Made by a program: the position numbers and the translations under genes
Shown: piece after piece, positions 48,801 to 58,850 of the stretch
How the letters are laid out: every line of letters starts with the position of its first letter
How positions within the stretch are numbered: the first letter of the stretch is position 1
Source of the DNA: Eledone cirrhosa
Taxonomy: Eukaryota > Mollusca > Cephalopoda > Octopoda > Eledonidae
DNA length: 64,000 nt
NCBI GenBank assembly: GCA_964016885.1
Contig: OZ024744.1
Coordinates: 64,438,462 to 64,502,461, forward strand
Direction: 5' to 3'
The notes under the pieces: generated by a model
The model's input: only the letters and a program-made list of their open reading frames with translations
Databases searched by the model: none
Told to the model about the DNA's origin: nothing

Positions 48801-51800
48801 CAGGGAGTTGTTACCTTAAACTGAGAGAGGACTAGGTCAGGGTTGTTGTCATCTTAAACAGAGAGGACTAGGTCACGGTTGTTGTTATCTTAAACAGAGA
48901 ACTAGGTCAGGGTTATTATCATCTTAAACAGAGAGAGGACTAGCTTAGGGTAGTTGTTATCTTAAACTGAGAGAGGACTAGGTTAGGGTAGTTGTTATCT
49001 TAAACTGAGAGAGAACTAGGTCAGGGTTGTTGTTATCTTAAACTGAGAGAGTACTAGGTTAGGGTAGTTGTTATCTTAAACTGAGAGAGGACTAGGTTAG
49101 GGTAGTTGTTATCTTAAACTGAGAGAGGACTAGGTTAGGGTAGTTGTTACCTTAAACTGAGAGAGGACTAGGTTAGGGTTGTTGTTATCTTAAACAGAGA
49201 GAGAGGACTAGGTTAGGGTAGTTGTCATCTTAAACAGAGAGGAGACTAGGTTAGGGTTGTTGTCATCTTAAACTGAGAGAGGACTAGGTCAGGGTTGTTG
49301 CTATCTTAAGCAGAGAGAGGACTAGGTTTGGGTTGTTGTTATTTTAAACAGTGAGAGGACTAGGTCAGGGTTTGTGTTATTTTAAACTGAGAGAGGAATA
49401 GGTTAGGGTTGGTGTTATTTTAAACTGACAGAGGAATAGGTTAGGGTTGGTGTTATCTTAAACAGAGAGAGGACTAGGTCAGGGTTGTTGCTATCTTAAA
49501 CAGAGAGAGGACTAGGTCAGAGTTGATGTCATCTTAAACAGAGAGAGGACTAGGTCAGAGTTGATGTCATCTTAAACTGAGTGGAAACTAGGTTAGGGTT
49601 GTTCTCATCTTAAACTGAGAGAGGACTAGGTTAAGGTTGTTCTCATCTTAAACTGAGAGAGGACTAGGTTAGGGTTGTTATCTTAAACTGAGAGAGAACT
49701 AGGTCAGGGTTGTTGCTATCTTAAATAGAGAGAAAACTAGGTTAGGGTTATTGTTATTTTAAACAGAGACGAATAGGTTCGGGTTGGTGTTATCTTAAAC
49801 AGAGAGGAATAGGTTAGGGTTGTTGTTATCTTAAACTGAGAGAACTAGGTCAGGGTTGTTGTCATTTTAAACTGAGAGATAACTAGGTCAGGGTTGTGGT
49901 CCTCTTAAACAGAGAGAGGACTAGTTCCGAGTTGTTGTCATCTTAAACAGAGAGAAGTAGGTGAGAGTTGTTGTTATCTTAAACTGAGAGAGAACTAGGT
50001 CAGGGTTGTTGTTATCTTAAACAGAGAGAAGACTAGGGTAGGGTTGTGGTCATCTTAAACTGAGAGAGGACTAGGTTAGGGTTGTGGTCCTCTTAAACAG
50101 AGAGAGTACTAGGTTAGGGTAGTTGTCATCTTAAACTGAGAGGACTAGGTCAGAGTTGTTGTTATCTTAAACTGAGAGATAACTAGGTCAGGGTTCTTGC
50201 TATCTTAAACAGAGAGAGAACTAGGTCAGGGTTGTTGTTATCTTAAACAGAGAGAAGATAAGGGTAGGGTTGTGGTCATCTTAAACTGAGAGAGGACTAG
50301 GTTAGGGTTGTGGTCCTCATAAACAGAGAGAGGACTAGGTTAGGGTTGTTGTTATCTTAAACAGAGAGAGGACTAGGTTAGGGTTGTGGTCCTCTTAAAC
50401 AGAGAGAGGACTAGGTTAGGGTTGTTGTTATCTTAAACATAGAGGACTAGGTTAGGGTTGTTGTCATCTTAAACTAAGAGAGGACTAGGTTAGGGTAGTT
50501 GTTATGTTAAACTCAGAGAGAATTAGGTCAGGGTTGTTGTTATCTTAAACAGAGAGAGAACTAGGTCAGGTTTGTTGTTATCTTAAACAGAGAGAGGAAT
50601 AGGTTAGGGTTGGTGTTATCTTAAACACAGAGGACTAGGTTAGGGTTGTTGTTATTTTAAACTGAGAGAGGAATAGGTTAGGGTTGGTGTCATCTTAAAC
50701 AGAGAGAGAACTAGGTTAGTGTTGTTGTTATCTTAAACTGAGAGAGGACTAGTTTAGGGTTGTTGTTATCTTAAACTGAGAGGAAACTAGGTTACAGTTG
50801 TTGTCATCTTAAACAGAGAGAGGACTAGGTCAGGGTTGTTGTCATCTTAAACAGAAAGAGGACTAGATTAGGGTTGTTGTCATCTTAAACTGCGAGAGGA
50901 CTAGGTTAGGGTAAATGTTATCTTGAACTGAAAGAGAACTAGGTCAGGGTTGTTGTTACCTTAAACTGAGAGAGGACTAGGTCAGAGTTGTTGCTATCTT
51001 AAACAGAGAGAGGACTAGGTTCGGGTTGTTGTCATCTTAAACTGAGAGAGGACTAGGTTAGGGTAATTGTTATCTTAAACTGAGAGAGAACTAGGTCAGG
51101 GTTGTTGTCATCTTAAACTGAGAGAGAACTAGGTCAGGGTTGTTGTCATCTTAAACTGAGAGGAAACTAGGTTTGGGTTGTTATCTTAAACAGAGAGAGG
51201 ACTAGGTTAGGGTTGTTGTTATCTAAAACCGAGAGTGGACTAGGTTAGGGTAGTTGTCATCTTAAACTGAGAGAGGACTAGGTTAGGGTAATTGTTATTT
51301 TAAACTGAGAGGAGACTAGGTTAGGTTTGTTGTTATCTTAAACTGAGAGAGGACTAGGTTAGAGTTGTTGTTATCTTAAACTTGTAAAAAAAACTAGGTC
51401 AGGGTTGTTGCTATCTTAAACACAAAGAGGACTAGGTTAGGGTTGTTATTTTAAACTGAAAGAGGACTAGGTTAGGCTAATTGCTATCTTAAACAGAGAA
51501 CTAGGTCAGGGTTGTGTTTATCTTACACTTAGAGATAACTAGGTCAGGGTGTTGTTACCTTAAACTGAGAGAGGACTAGGTCAGGGTTGTTGTCATCTTA
51601 AACAGAGAGAGGACTAGGTCACGGTTGTTATCTTAAACAGAGAACTAGGTCAGGGTTATTATCATCTTAAACAGAGAGAGGACTAGCTTAGGGTAGTTGT
51701 TATCTTAAACTGAGAGAGGACTAGGTTAGGGTAGTTGTTATCTTAAACTGAGAGAGGACTAGGTTAGGGTAGTTGTTATCTTAAACTGAGAGAGGACTAG

Positions 51801-52499
51801 GTTAGGGTAGTTGTTACCTTAAACTGAGAGAGGACTAGGTTAGGGTTGTTGTTATCTTAAACAGAGAGAGAGGACTAGGTTAGGGTAGTTGTCATCTTAA
51901 ACAGAGAGGAGACTAGGTTAGGGTTGTTGTCATCTTAAACTGAGAGAGGACTAGGTCAGGGTTGTTGCTATCTTAAGCAGAGAGAGGACTAGGTTAGGGT
52001 TGTTGTTATTTTAAACAGTGAGAGGACTAGGTCAGGGTTTGTGTTATTTTAAACTGAGAGAGGAATAGGTTAGGGTTGGTGTTATTTTAAACTGACAGAG
52101 GAATAGGTTAGGGTTGGTGTTATCTTAAACAGAGAGAGGACTAGGTCAGGGTTGTTGCTATCTTAAACAGAGAGAGGACTAGGTCAGAGTTGATGTCATC
52201 TTAAACTGAGTGGAAACTAGGTTAGGGTTGTTCTCATCTTAAACTGAGAGAGGACTAGGTTAGGGTTGTTATCTTAAACTGAGAGAGAACTAGGTCAGGG
52301 TTGTTGCTATCTTAAATAGAGAGAAAACTAGGTTAGGGTTATTGTTATTTTAAACAGAGACGAATAGGTTCGGGTTGGTGTTATCTTAAACAGAGAGGAA
52401 TAGGTTAGGGTTGTTGTTATCTTAAACTGAGAGAACTAGGTCAGGGTTGTTGTCATTTTAAACTGAGAGATAACTAGGTCAGGGTTGTGGTCCTCTTAA

Positions 52500-53400
52500 A
52501 CAGAGAGAGGACTAGTTCCGGGTTGTTGTCATCTTAAACAGAGAGAAGTAGGTGAGAGTTGTTGTTATCTTAAACTGAGAGAGAACTAGGTCAGGGTTGT
52601 TGTCATCTTAAACAGAGAGAAGTAGGTCAGGGTTGTTGTTATCTTAAACTGAGAGAGAACTAGGTCAGGGTTGTTGTCATCTTAAACAGAGAGAAGTAGG
52701 TCAGGGTTGTTGTTATCTTAAACTGAGAGAGAACTAGGTCAGGGTTGGTGCTATCTTAAACAGAGACAGGAATAGGTTAGGGTTGTTGTTATTTTAAACT
52801 GAGAGAGGAATAGGTTAGGGTTGGTATTACCTTAAACTGAGAGAGGACTAGGTCAGGGCTGTTGCTATCTTAAACAGAGAGAGGACTAGGGTTGTTGTTA
52901 TCTTAAACAATGAGTGGACTAGGTTAGGGTTGTTATCTTAAACTGAGAGAGAACTAGGTCAGGGTTGTTGCTATCTTAAATAGAGAGAAAACTAGGTTAG
53001 GGTTATTGTTATTTTAAACAGAGACGAATAGGTTCGGGTTGGTGTTATCTTAAACAGAGAGGAATAGGTTAGGGTTGTTGTCATCTTAAACAGAGAGAGG
53101 ACTAGGTTAGGGTTGTTGTTATCTTAAACTGAGACATGACTAGGTTAGGGTTGTTGTCATCTTAAACTGAGAGAGAACTACGTCACGGTTGTTATCTTAA
53201 ACTGAGAGAGAACTAGGTCAAGTTTGTTGTTATCTTAAACAGCGATAGGACTAGGTCAGGGTTGATGTCATCTTGAACTGAGAGGAAACTAGGTTAGAGT
53301 AGTTGTCATCTTAAACAGAGAGGACTAGGTTAAGGTTGTTGTTATCTAAAACTGAGAGAGGACTAGGTTAGGGCAATTGTTATTTTAAACTGAGTGAAAA
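52500..53400. repeat. Satellite segment duplicated from 31.2-32.1 kb
   Basis: GAGACATGAC (31836 vs 53131), AAACAGCGATAGG (31941 vs 53237), ACTACGTCACGG and CTTGAACTGAGAGG appear in the same order at a constant offset of 21,296 bp. The copies bracket most of the 2.7-3.0-kb HOR array. Confidence 0.85.
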
Positions 53401-55439
53401 CTAGGTCAGGGTTGTTGTTACCTTAAACTGAGAGAGAACTATGTTAGGGTTGTTGTCATCTTAAACACAGGAGACTAGGTTAGGGTTGTTATCTTAAACT
53501 GAGAGAGGACTAGGTCAGGGTTGTTGTCATCTTAAACAGAGGACTAGGTTCAGGTTGTTGTCATCCTAAACTGCGAGAGGACTAGGTTAGGGTAATTGTT
53601 ATCTTGAACTGAGAGAGAACTAGGTCAGGGTTGTTGTTGACTTAAACTGAGAGAGGAGTAGGTCACGGTTGTTGCTATCTTAAACAGAGAGTGGACTAGG
53701 TCAGGGTTGTTGCTATCTTAAACAGAGAGAGGACTAGGTTAGGGTTGTTGTCATCTTAAACTGAGAGAGGACTAGGTTAGAGTTGTTATCTTAAACAGAG
53801 AGAGGACTAGGTCAGGGTTGTTGTCATCTTAAACAGAGAGAGTACTAGGTTAGGGTAGTTGTTATCTTAAACAGAGAGAAGACTAGGGTAGGGTTGTGGT
53901 CATCTTAAACTGAGAGAGGACTAGGTTAGGGTTGTGGTCCTCTTAAACAGAGAGAGGACTAGGTTAGGGTTGTTGTCATCTAAAACTGAGAGAGGAATAG
54001 ATTAGGGTTGGTGTTATCTTAAACTGAGAGAGGACTAGGTCAGGGTTGTTGTTATCTTAAACAGAGAGAGGACTAGGTTAGGTTTGTTGTTATCTTAAAC
54101 TGAGAGAGGAATAGGTCAGGGTTGTTGTTATCTTAAACTGAGAGAGGACTAGGTTAGAGTTGTTGTTATCTTAAACTGAGAAAAAAACTAGGTCAGGGTT
54201 GTTGCTATCTTAAACACAAAGAGGACTAGGTTAGGGTTGTTATTTTAAACTGAAAGAGGACTAGGTTAGGCTAATTGCTATCTTAAACAGAGAACTAGGT
54301 CAGGGTTGTGTTTATCTTACACTTAGAGATAACTAGGTCAGGGTGTTGTTACCTTAAACTGAGAGAGGACTAGGTCAGGGTTGTTGTCATCTTAAACAGA
54401 GAGAGGACTAGGTCACGATTGTTGTTATCTTAAACAGAGAACTAGGTCAGGGTTATTGTCATCTTAAACAGAGAGAGGACTAGGTTAGGGTAGTTGTTAT
54501 CTTAAACTGAGAGAGGACTAGGTTAGGGTAGTTGTTATCTTAAACTGAGAGAGAACTAGGTCAGGGTTGTTGTTATCTTAAACTGAGAGACTACTAGGTT
54601 AGGGTAGTTGTTATCTTAAACTGAGAGAGGACTAGGTTAGGGTAGTTGTTATCTTAAACTGAGAGAGGACTAGGTTAGGGTAGTTGTTATCTTAAACTGA
54701 GAGAGGACTAGGTTAGGGTAGTTGTTACCTTAAACTGAGAGAGGACTAGGTTAGGGTTGTTGTTATCTTAAACAGAGAGAGGACTAGGTTAGGGTTGTTG
54801 TCATCTTAAACAGAGAGGAGACTAGGTCAGGGTTGTTGTCATCTTAAACTGAGAGAGGACTAGGTCAGGGTTGTTGCTATCTTAAGCAGAGAGAGGACTA
54901 GGTTAGGGTTGTTGTTATTTTAAACAGTGAGAGGACTAGGTTAGGGTTTGTGTTATTTTAAACTGAGACAGGAATAGGTTAGGGTTGGTGTTATTTTAAA
55001 CTGACAGAGGAATAGGTTAGGGTTGGTGTTATCTTAAACAGAGAGAGGACTAGGTCAGGGTTGTTGCTATCTTAAACAGAGAGAGGACTAGGTCAGAGTT
55101 AATGTCATCTTAAACTGAGTGGAAACTAGGTTAGGGTTGTTCTCATCTTAAACTGAGAGAGGACTAGGTTAGGGTTGTCCTCATCTTAAACTGAGAGAGG
55201 ACTAGGTTAGGGTTGTTATCTTAAACTGAGAGAGAACTAGGTCAGGGTTGTTGCTATCTTAAATAGAGAGAAAACTAGGTTAGGGTTATTGTTATTTTAA
55301 ACAGAGACGAATAGAGACTGGTTAGGGTAGTTGTTATCTTAAACTGAGAGAGGACTAGGTTAGGGTAGTTGTTATCTTAAACTGAGAGAGGACTAGGCTA
55401 GGGTAGTTGTTACCTTAAACTGAGAGAGGACTAGGTTAG

Positions 55440-56503
55440 GGTTGTTGTTATCTTAAACAGAGAGAGGACTAGGTTAGGGTAGTTGTCATCTTAAACAGAG
55501 AGGAGACTAGGTTAGGGTTGTTGTCATCTTAAACTGAGAGAGGACTAGGTCAGGGTTGTTGCTATCTTAAGCAGAGAGAGGACTAGGTCAGGGTTGTTAT
55601 CTTAAACTGAGAGGGGACTAGGTCAGGGTTGTTATTATCTTAAACTGAGAGAGAACTAGGTCAGGGTTGTTGTTATCTTAAACTGAGAGAGAACTAGGTC
55701 AGGGTTGTTGCTATCTTAAACAGAGAGAGGACTAGGTTAGAGTTGTTGTCATCTTAAACAGAGAGAGGACTAGGTTAGGGTAGTTGTCATCTTAAACAGA
55801 GAGGAGACTAGGTTAGGGTTGTTGTCATCTTAAACTGAGAGAGGACTAGGTCAGGGTTGTTGCTATCTTAAGCAGAGAGAGGACTAGGTCAGGGTTGTTA
55901 TCTTAAACTGAGAGGGGACTAGGTCAGGGTTGTTATTATCTTAAACTGAGAGAGAACTAGGTCAGGGTTGTTGTTATCTTAAACTGAGAGAGAACTAGGT
56001 CAGGGTTGTTGCTATCTTAAACAGAGAGAGGACTAGGTTAGAGTTGTTGTCATCTTAAACAGAGAGAGGACTAGGTTAGGGTTGTTGTCATCTTAAACTG
56101 AGAGAGAACTAGGTCAGGGTTGTTGCTATCTTAAACAGAGAGAGGACTAGGTTAGAGTTGTCATCTTAAACAGAGAGGACTAGGTTAGGTTTGTTGTTAT
56201 CTTAAACTGAGAGAGGAATAGGTCAGGGTTGTTGCTATCTTAAACAGAGAGAGGACTAGGTTAGAGTTGTTGTCATCTTAAACAGAGAGGACTAGGTTAG
56301 GTTTGTTGTTATCTTAAACTGAGAGAGGAATAGGTCAGGGTTGTTGTTATCTTAAACAGAGAGAGGACTAGGTTAGAGTTGTTGTCATCTTAAACAGAGA
56401 GGACTAGGTCAGGGTTGTTGTTATCTTAAACTGAGAGGGGACTAGGTTAGGTTTGTTGTTATCTTAAACTGAGAGAGCTTTGACTAGGTTAGGTTTGTTA
56501 TCT
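55440..56503. repeat. Satellite right margin, 301-bp and 112-bp subrepeats
   Basis: AGTTGTCATC-anchored segments at 55481 and 55782 repeat with a 301-bp offset (about eight monomers). Further right, GAATAGGTCAGGG at 56216 and 56328 repeats at 112 bp (three monomers). The last unit carries an inserted CTTT (GAGAGCTTTGACTAGG), and the array ends at TGTTATCTGATAAATACG. Confidence 0.8.
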
Positions 56504-56842
56504 GATAAATACGTAGAAGAGGAGATGAAGTATTGCTTTTTACAGTCAACATGAATATCTAAGGTTTATAGTGAATGGACTCTTAGTTGGAGGATATCCA
56601 AAAATAAACATTGGCTCCACATCAACAACAGACTCATCTCTATCTCTCCCAGTATGCAGAGAAGACAATTTCACTATGGCAAAGTTCAATGAGTACAAAT
56701 AAAAGACAAGTAATAAATGCACAAAACTGACCTAGATGAAAATTACATGGGTGGTGTCACTACTGACTATATACCATTTATGTTAACTCTCTACATTTTT
56801 ATATGTGTATGTGAATGCATTATATATCTACCTATACATATA
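56504..56842. other. Right junction, unassigned sequence
   Basis: Mixed-composition DNA with no recognised repeat or domain. It does not resemble the left junction. Confidence 0.55.
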
Positions 56843-56897
56843 CATCATCATCATCATCATTTTACGTCCGCTTTTCCCTGCTTGCAAGGGTGGGACC
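56843..56897 (-). mobile_element. LINE family-A 3' end, very short copy
   Basis: (CAT)6, then TTTTACGTCCGCTTTTCCC TGCTTGCAAGGGTGGGACC, matching the 3' end of the LINE at 3177-3230. It is a severely 5'-truncated insertion or an element sharing the LINE tail. Confidence 0.75.
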
Positions 56898-56917
56898 CTT
56901 ATATACATATATAATAA

Positions 56918-57030
56918 ACTGTCGGGACCCAACAGCTGAGCTCTTCCCATTGTAACAGCTCTTGCATATATAATATCGTCATACTCTACTATCCCAAGTA
57001 TCGAGTACTCTGTATATATATATATATACT
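56918..57030. repeat. Dispersed repeat, GGGACCCAACAGCTGAGC type, plus (TA)n
   Basis: It shares TACTATCCCAAGTA and AGTACTCTG with 4950-4983, and GGACCCA.ACAG.TGAGCT with 57658-57678. A short TA tract follows at about 57012-57028. Confidence 0.55.
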
Positions 57031-57085
57031 TCCCATAAGCAAAAATAAAATCAGATAATTTTTCAACAGACCTCTTTCTAAATAT

Positions 57086-57466
57086 CAACATCATCATCAT
57101 CACCATCGTTTAACGTTCATCTTCCACGCTAGCATGGGTTTGGACAGGAATTGCCCCACTTGAGGCAAGATTGGCTGTCTTGCTTAGGACTGTCTGGCAG
57201 GTTTTCTACCGCTGGATGCCCTTCCTAACACCAACCACGTTTACAGTGTGGACTGGGAGGTTTTTACCGTGTTACATACATGGCTACATTACAGCATGGA
57301 CTGTGTGTTTTTTTGTCGTGACACCTACACAACCTCATTTGTTTAGGACTAGATGTTGTCGTACCAACATAACTTTACAGAGAAAGGGGTGGGGGAGTTG
57401 GGGGAGTGGGATGGGGGTGTATATTTGGTTAGGAGGTTCCTACTGACTGTAGGTTTCGCTTTGAAC
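57086..57466 (-). mobile_element. LINE family-C 3' untranslated region and (GAT)n tail
   Basis: On the + strand it begins CATCATCATCATCACCATCG, then TTTAACGTTCATCTTCCACG CTAGCATGGG, a motif repeated at 63002-63110 and 60011-60060. It follows the stop codon of the C-terminal coding remnant at 57467-57622, so it reads naturally as the element's 3' UTR. CTGGATGCCCTTCCTAACACC within it is a stretch I recall as common in octopus DNA. Confidence 0.75.
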
Positions 57467-57622
57467 TCAGACAAGGCGGGTCTTTTGTATTACTGTGTAG
57501 CGCCAAAGATCTCGGTCCAGTGACATTGTCTTAGAGAGGTGTAAGTGTGTGAGGTTGGAATTTATCAAGTCGTCCCAGGTTTTTCTGGGTCTGCCTACTC
57601 CGTAGATACCGTCTATTTTGAT
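57467..57622 (-). pseudogene. LINE ORF2 C-terminus (family C), 51 codons
   Basis: An undisrupted frame of 51 residues plus a stop (57467-57469) reads IKIDGIYGVGRPRKTWDDL, then SLDRDLWRYTVIQKTRLV. GRPRKTWxD is the signature found near the end of many LINE ORF2 proteins and is also present in family A at 3188-3637. Upstream of 57622 the frame is lost. The block is followed by its own 3' UTR and GAT tail, which gives a consistent element orientation. It is a 5'-truncated copy and not functional. Confidence 0.8.
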
Positions 57623-57693
57623 CGCCCTGCACATCTATCTATATATATGAAAGAGTCAGGACCCAGACAGGTGAGCTTTTGCCGTTTCAACAG

Positions 57694-57713
57694 CATATAT
57701 ATATATATATATA
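57694..57713. repeat. (TA)n microsatellite
   Basis: Ten TA units following a GTCAGGACCCAGACAGGTGA dispersed repeat piece (57655-57680). Confidence 0.9.
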
Positions 57714-58098
57714 ATAGTAATGAGTAAAATCGAAGTTGCAGCTGCAAGTAGCAGACTAGCCTTGATCATCTAAGGTTGCCATGAACCACGCGATGATGAG
57801 TGAACACAAGAAGTTAGGTAATAGTGACATAATGAATAATGTGACCAGAGGCATGTTGCCATGTTAATACTACAACAACGAAGATACAAACAATATATAT
57901 CATCCTGGTGTATTTTGTATATAAGCTTTTTGCTTTGTCAGGCAAGAGGGTGAGTGAATAGGAACATATAAAATTAAAAAAGATATCAAAATATAAATAG
58001 ATAAATATAAAAAAAAAATGGGAATGTAGATATTGTAATGTGTTGCCACCATTGGCTATGTTGATGAACAGGGGAAAGTGACGAAGAGGTAAGCTGTT
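57714..58098. other. Stretch with no recognised gene
   Basis: Mixed to AT-rich sequence with an A-rich run near 58008-58018. No domain-bearing ORF. Confidence 0.55.
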
Positions 58099-58102
58099 TT
58101 AA

Positions 58103-58320
58103 CCCCTTAGCATTTACATTACACTATATCTACTATTGTATTTCTGTGGTAAAGGCTTTATTTTATATAATTATCTCACATAATATCGAATCTATGAGAT
58201 TTTGATATTTATTTTGAGAACAATATCTGAACATCAGTATGAGTGGTTGGTTATGGCTGGTTTGAACAGAAAGAGGTGAGAGAATTCTGGCTGGATATGG
58301 TTGGTTTAAATGCTAAGAGG
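58103..58320 (+). mobile_element. Intact MITE with TTAA on both sides
   Basis: TTAA at 58099-58102 and 58321-58324 flanks a 218-bp element. It starts CCCCTTAGCATTTACA and ends TTTAAATGCTAAGAGG (imperfect terminal inverted repeats). It is the reference copy for the family also seen at 615-1231 and 2211-2417. The TTAA target duplication and terminal bases are those of piggyBac-like elements. There is no transposase. Confidence 0.88.
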
Positions 58321-58479
58321 TTAAGGCAATGTGCTAATGTAGAAAACATAATAAAAGCATCAGTATATAACAAGAAGCATATTAAAGCCATCATCTTTGT
58401 TAAAGTAGAGGTTTACCTAGGGCTGGAGGGTATGACAAACTTCACTTTCCCCTATCAGTAACATCACCTTCACCAACAT

Positions 58480-58850
58480 CCCGGCTTTCGTTTCCTCCTC
58501 CATCATTTTTAGACATGTCTCTGTTCCACACTCATTTCCATCATTCTTCTCACCCATTTTCATCCTTTTTCAACACATGACCCAGCCATCTCATTCCATT
58601 TCTCTTCTCAACATTCATTACTGATTCTATTTCAATCATTCTTTGCTAGTCACTGTTTTGCTTCCCTCCGTCCCCTCTCTCTGTCTCTGTGTCTCCCAGT
58701 GATACTCCACTCATCCACTGGACAATTCTCATTTCCGTTCTTTTTCAACCCTCTTTGTTGCTCCACATTCATCAAACATGTCTCACTCCCATAAATCATG
58801 GCATTTCTCACACATGCAGAACGCAAACCCGGCAGTAGTGTATTCATATA
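58480..58850 (-). pseudogene. LINE RT C-terminal fragment
   Basis: The minus-strand frame from 58847 reads RSACVRNAMIYGSETC, LMNVEQQRGLKK, then loses frame. Further along (near 58570-58590) another frame reads EMRWLGHVL. These correspond to ACVRSAMLHGSETW, the RRLERNE segment and RWYGHVM of the family-A LINE, in the same order. It is a diverged, frameshifted copy or a related family. The C-terminal end near 58480 is not clear. Confidence 0.75.

Larger units (their letters stand above)
34179..55312. repeat. Satellite HOR array, ~7 copies of a 2.7-3.0-kb unit
   Basis: A monomer with an A-tract (AAACTTGGAAAAAAAACTAG) occurs at 37235, 40209, 42878, 45736 and 48634, with variants at 34179, 51378 and 54173. 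Spacings are 3,056, 2,974, 2,669, 2,858, 2,898, 2,744 and 2,795 bp. A second marker, AAACAGTGAGAGGAC, at 35385, 37947, 40921, 43590, 46448, 49346, 52013 and 54922 gives matching spacings in the central copies. Each unit holds roughly 72-80 monomers. Length differences are explained by whole-monomer gains and losses. The array breaks at about 55312, where GACGAATAG joins AGACTGGTTAGGG. Confidence 0.92.
8361..56503. repeat. 48-kb satellite array of a ~38-bp monomer
   Basis: The unit, read on the + strand, has these parts. Positions 1-7 are CTTAAAC and position 8 is T or A. Positions 9-16 are a GA tract. Positions 18-28 are CTAGGTTAGGG, with TTAGGG alternating with TCAGGG. Positions 29-38 are TTGTTGTTAT, with ATC, CATC, CTATC and TACC variants at the junction. 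Length varies mainly by gain or loss of GTT or GA units, giving 38, 35, 34 and 32-bp forms. All monomers I read are in the same orientation, and no transposon or long microsatellite interrupts them. From the consensus I count 12 G against 3 C, a strong strand asymmetry. Every frame meets stops (TAA in CTTAAAC, TAG in CTAG, TGA in CTGAG), and no long ORF exists. About 1,300 units are estimated from length. It is arranged in higher-order repeats. Confidence 0.97.

Noticed and set aside
8361..56503. CRISPR array (38-bp repeats in long tandem)
   Set aside because: Repeats abut directly with no unique spacers, no cas genes are present, and the context is eukaryotic. It is a satellite.
8361..56503. 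Telomere proper
   Set aside because: TTAGGG occurs once per 38-bp unit and often as TCAGGG. There is no long pure (TTAGGG)n run, and transposon-rich DNA continues on both sides.
8361..56503. Repeat-protein gene
   Set aside because: The unit is not a multiple of three and contains TAA, TAG and TGA, so all frames close quickly. No long ORF exists across the 48 kb.
8361..56503. CENP-B-box-like motif in the satellite
   Set aside because: I looked for a TTCG...CGGG pattern. The consensus monomer has no CpG and no match.
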